The notes under the pieces: model-generated | Told to the model about the DNA's origin: nothing | Seen by the model: the letters and a program-made list of their open reading frames with translations, nothing else | Database searches by the model: none | Made by a program: the position numbers and the translations under genes | Origin: Eubacteriaceae bacterium | GTDB lineage: Bacteria > Bacillota > Clostridia > Oscillospirales > Acutalibacteraceae | NCBI GenBank assembly: GCA_021770095.1 | Contig: JAETRQ010000004.1 | Span: 94,998 to 158,997, forward strand | DNA: 64,000 bases | Reading direction: 5' to 3' | Shown: one piece after another, positions 61,312 through 64,000 of the stretch | Position numbering within the stretch: the stretch's first letter is position 1 | Layout: every line of letters begins with the position of its first letter

Positions 61312-62166
61312 TCATTTTCTTATATAAAATATAGCCAAAGTCTTTGGTCCGCAGTGTGATGAAATCGTACATCCGGCATCAGCAGTAATGACTTGGTCAA
61401 ATTTATTTTTACCTTCAATTACACCTTTTGCAAAACTGATTATTTCCGGACTGACACCGCCGCTGTTTGCAATAACAATTCTTGACGGGTCAATTTTATT
61501 AACATCACGCAGGCAGTCATTGATATATTGCTTATAAACAATATCCATTTTTCCGCGGTATTTTTTGGCAACATCAAGAGTTCCTTCTTTGTTGTCCACC
61601 GCTATGCTCGGCTTTATACCAAGAACATTTGCACTGAACTTTACAATTCCTGAACATCTGCCGCCTTTGTGAAGATATTCAAGATTATCAAGAACAAAAG
61701 TAGTGCTGACTTTTGGAACAAGAGAATTGACTCTGTTCGCAATTCTTTTTGCATCAAATCCCTTTTGCCTGAAATCACAGGCTTTTAAAACCAAAAGTCC
61801 CATTGCCATACAAAGACTTTTTGAATCCACACAATATACATTATCAAAATCTGCCGCTGCAATGCAGGCGTTTTGATAAGTGGACGATATAGCAGATGAC
61901 AGTCCGATGTGAACAACAGAACAACCTTCGTTTGTCAGTCTTTCAAAAAGGTCATGATACTGCGATGGAGGAACAGCTGCTGTTTTCGGCAGTACACCTG
62001 TTTTTGCAACATAGTCATAAATATCATTTGGGAATACGTCCACTCCATCCTGAAAGGAAGATTCACCCAAAAGAATGGATAACGGTGTAATAATAATATT
62101 ATTTTTCTCTATAAGATATTGTGGCAAATCACAGGTTGAATCTGCTGTTATCACAACATTCTTCAT
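61312..62166 (-). CDS. degV: DegV-family fatty-acid-binding protein
   Basis: 284 residues from ATG 62166 (GGAGGC upstream). Motifs ADSTCDLP, SSFQDGVDVFP, KTAAVPPSQY, GLSSAISSTYQNA, VDSKSLCMAMG and the C-terminal GPKTLAIFYI define DegV. The family binds fatty acids and serves the FakA/FakB kinase system. The exact partner is not in the window. Confidence 0.94.
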   Translation of the reverse strand: MKNVVITADSTCDLPQYLIEKNNIIITPLSILLGESSFQDGVDVFPNDIYDYVAKTGVLPKTAAVPPSQYHDLFERLTNEGCSVVHIGLSSAISSTYQNACIAAADFDNVYCVDSKSLCMAMGLLVLKACDFRQKGFDAKRIANRVNSLVPKVSTTFVLDNLEYLHKGGRCSGIVKFSANVLGIKPSIAVDNKEGTLDVAKKYRGKMDIVYKQYINDCLRDVNKIDPSRIVIANSGGVSPEIISFAKGVIEGKNKFDQVITADAGCTISSHCGPKTLAIFYIRK

Positions 62167-62235
62167 TTTCTTGCCTCCGTTTATAAATCTACTATAGTAT
62201 GCCGTAATACGCTCCATTTTAAAACGAATACGTAA

Positions 62236-63537
62236 TTAAACACCAAAATTGATTTTTATATTACTGAGTTCATCCTTGTCATATGTCCGGTCAAACACAA
62301 TAACCAAAGTACTTCTGCCGTCAATTTCCTTAATAACAGCGGTATATGCAATATCAACTTCATTATTTTTACCAACATTCTGAATAACAGAAAATTTACC
62401 GCTTTCAACCATATGCGGAGAAAAATTATAATCCGGTTTAGCCGTTATTGTAATACCATTCTGTGTAAACCGTATGCTGTCAACGCATTTGATTTTACTT
62501 GGCATATCGCCAAACTGACGATTCACCGTACCATTAATATCGGTCAGGGAAAATTCATTTTCAATCCAGTCAATATCCGTTTCTTTAAAGCCTGACTGGG
62601 AACTGGAGTTGTTAATCACACAGGACCACTTGTTTTTTGCAGTATCTCTTGGGTCATTGACTTTGTAATATTCAGATGGTTTGAATAAAATCGTTTTCGG
62701 CACAACAGAAAATTTGCCGTCAATCAGGTCTATATCACAATGAATATCACCGATATACTGTGTTGCGCCTGTTCCTTCATAAGAGATAAGAACCTGAATA
62801 TCAAGCGTAATATTGCCGTCTTTATCCATCTTATAAATACCGGCACCGCGTTTCCAGCGATCTAAAGTATAATATTCATTATTTGAATTTGTAAGCGCTT
62901 TGGCATAACCAACATGCTTGCCGAGGGAAATACCTGTTTTTTCATCATATGCAATTTTCTTATCAACATCATCCATTGCAAACTGAAGAATTTTTTTGCA
63001 GTTTTTCAACTGTGTCATCTCACAGTTAATGGACTGTTCAAATACGGTTCTCCATGTATCATTATTTGCAATTTTAACATCAAATTCCTTTTTACCGTCT
63101 GATCTTGTAACAGGTTTGAACATCATAACGGTATAAACATATTCCCAATTATTGTTATATGTTTCAACAGCAGTGTAAATCATTCTGAAAAGAAGTTCTT
63201 TCTGTCCGTCGCCGTCAATATCCACACTGCACACGGTCGGTTCTTCAACCCCAACATACCAATCAAAATTCTCAAGTTCAAACTTATGCTCACCATGTAT
63301 AAAGGTCAATATTTTCCCATCAAAATAAACCTGATATTCTTTATCATCCGTTTCAACAAGCAGAACATTTTCCCTTGGTTTCTCTGTTGTTGTCTCCTGA
63401 TTTGTTGCCTGCGTAACAACTTCGTTCGGAACAACAGAAATATCATTATTCACTTTATTTTTTTTATATTGCATTGATACAACAAAAACTACAATTACAA
63501 TCAGTAAAACTGCAATTATCGGAATAGATTTTTTCAT
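62236..63537 (-). CDS. Membrane-anchored extracellular protein of unknown function
   Basis: 433 residues. An N-terminal membrane anchor (about 5-23) is followed by a Thr/Glu/Gln-rich linker and a mostly beta extracellular part with an FG-GAP/EF-hand-like repeat SVDIDGDGQKELLFRM, which may bind calcium. A second acidic stretch KMDKDGNITLDI lies in the middle. No enzymatic motif seen. It is separated from degV by about 70 bp. Confidence 0.8.
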   Translation of the reverse strand: MKKSIPIIAVLLIVIVVFVVSMQYKKNKVNNDISVVPNEVVTQATNQETTTEKPRENVLLVETDDKEYQVYFDGKILTFIHGEHKFELENFDWYVGVEEPTVCSVDIDGDGQKELLFRMIYTAVETYNNNWEYVYTVMMFKPVTRSDGKKEFDVKIANNDTWRTVFEQSINCEMTQLKNCKKILQFAMDDVDKKIAYDEKTGISLGKHVGYAKALTNSNNEYYTLDRWKRGAGIYKMDKDGNITLDIQVLISYEGTGATQYIGDIHCDIDLIDGKFSVVPKTILFKPSEYYKVNDPRDTAKNKWSCVINNSSSQSGFKETDIDWIENEFSLTDINGTVNRQFGDMPSKIKCVDSIRFTQNGITITAKPDYNFSPHMVESGKFSVIQNVGKNNEVDIAYTAVIKEIDGRSTLVIVFDRTYDKDELSNIKINFGV

Positions 63538-63555
63538 ATTGCTCCTTCCAAAATA

Positions 63556-64000
63556 TCATTTGTTATATACATCATTAAAATTAAACGGAACTTTTTCACT
63601 ATTCACAATATGATAACACTGCGTTGCCAATGAGAAAATCGGCTTGTCATGCGTTAAAGAATCAGAATAAACATTGATAACTTCAATCTCTTCTTTTGGA
63701 AATTCTTTATAAAGCCTTTTTACTTTTTCCTCATCGCGGCAATTTTCACCGATTATCATTCCTGTTTTTCTGCTGTGGCGGGTACAAATCAAAGTCTCAA
63801 AACCCAGACGCTTTTGTATCTCTTCTAGCAGAAAATCCGGTGAGGCACTGATGACGACCGAATATCGTTCTCTGTCATAAAACCATTTATGAACCCGATT
63901 ATCATACTTATCCCAAAAACCTTTAACCGCTTTTTCAAGCGGAATGAACGGCACAAACAAAAAACATATTTTTTTAAACCCTGTAAAACTGATAATATGA
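63556..64000 (-). CDS. HAD-superfamily phosphatase, N-terminus outside the window
   Basis: The frame stays open to the right edge, beyond the TTG start given in the track, so the gene is cut. Visible: VVISASPDFLLEEIQKRLGF (motif II Ser-x-Ser) and ENCRDEEKVKRL, with the motif III-like acidic pair in VINVYSDSLTHDKPIF. It resembles the SerB-like HAD-IB group, with a C-terminal SDSLTDxP motif. Substrate unknown. Confidence 0.8.
   Translation of the reverse strand, partial: HIISFTGFKKICFLFVPFIPLEKAVKGFWDKYDNRVHKWFYDRERYSVVISASPDFLLEEIQKRLGFETLICTRHSRKTGMIIGENCRDEEKVKRLYKEFPKEEIEVINVYSDSLTHDKPIFSLATQCYHIVNSEKVPFNFNDVYNK

Noticed and set aside
1-64000. CRISPR arrays, rRNA or tRNA genes
   Set aside because: No regular spaced repeats and no tRNA cloverleaf or rRNA sequence seen on reading both strands; a tRNA scan was not possible.

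Overview
The window reads as a chromosomal segment of a low-GC, strictly anaerobic Firmicute of class Clostridia, probably a gut Oscillospiraceae/Ruminococcaceae relative. The evidence is AT-rich genes with AGGAGG ribosome binding sites, rubrerythrin, a stand-alone AICAR transformylase instead of bifunctional PurH, a YQPK-type AgrD peptide, and abundant Tn4451/TnpV-type mobile DNA. This placement is inferred from gene content; no 16S gene or tRNA was seen.

Layout. 0-8.4 kb (minus strand): a putative secreted-protein operon with a giant YD/RHS-repeat protein, a subtilisin-like protease with leucine-rich repeats, a 36-residue orphan peptide and a lipoprotein that runs off the left edge. 8.6-12.3 kb: an agr-type quorum-sensing locus. 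It has a GHKL sensor kinase, a LytTR response regulator and an XRE regulator on the minus strand, and agrD-agrB-XRE divergently on the plus strand. Direct repeats with a 21-bp period, the geometry of LytTR operators, lie before agrD, before the XRE gene and before the YD-repeat operon, which suggests that the peptide signal controls the secreted proteins. 12.4-16.2 kb: a remnant or small mobile cassette (sigma-like gene, GC-rich structured stretch, MazF toxin, SHOCT-like small protein, large serine recombinase). An orphan LytTR regulator whose phospho-acceptor Asp is replaced by Glu follows at 16.3 kb.

17-29.5 kb is ordinary chromosome: RlmA-type methyltransferase, exonuclease III, PurH-type transformylase, two overlapping ATP-grasp ligases apparently expressed from a leaderless mRNA, rubrerythrin, a beta-lactamase-fold hydrolase, a kinase-like phosphotransferase, acetyltransferases and GMP synthase.

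29.9-52.7 kb is a three-level nest of mobile DNA. The outer layer is an integrative mobilizable element of about 12 kb (tyrosine integrase, excisionase-like protein, MobV relaxase, MobC, RepA-like ATPase). It sits in the 3' end of a second, glutaminase-less GMP synthase gene and carries two defence modules: SIR2-HerA and a DpnII-type restriction-modification system. An IS3-family element lies between its XRE gene and its right end. That insertion sequence is itself split, inside its transposase gene, by a 9.4-kb TnpX-type serine-recombinase transposon whose cargo is a complete pstSCAB-phoBR phosphate-uptake operon with its own Pho boxes. Both flanks of the broken transposase are still in frame, so the insertion point can be read to within a few bases.

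52.7-64 kb returns to chromosome: GMP synthetase subunit, membrane protein, adenylosuccinate synthetase, a GH28-family glycosidase followed by a SecB-like protein, YdcF, TrmO, BirA, DegV, a membrane-anchored protein and a partial HAD phosphatase at the right edge.
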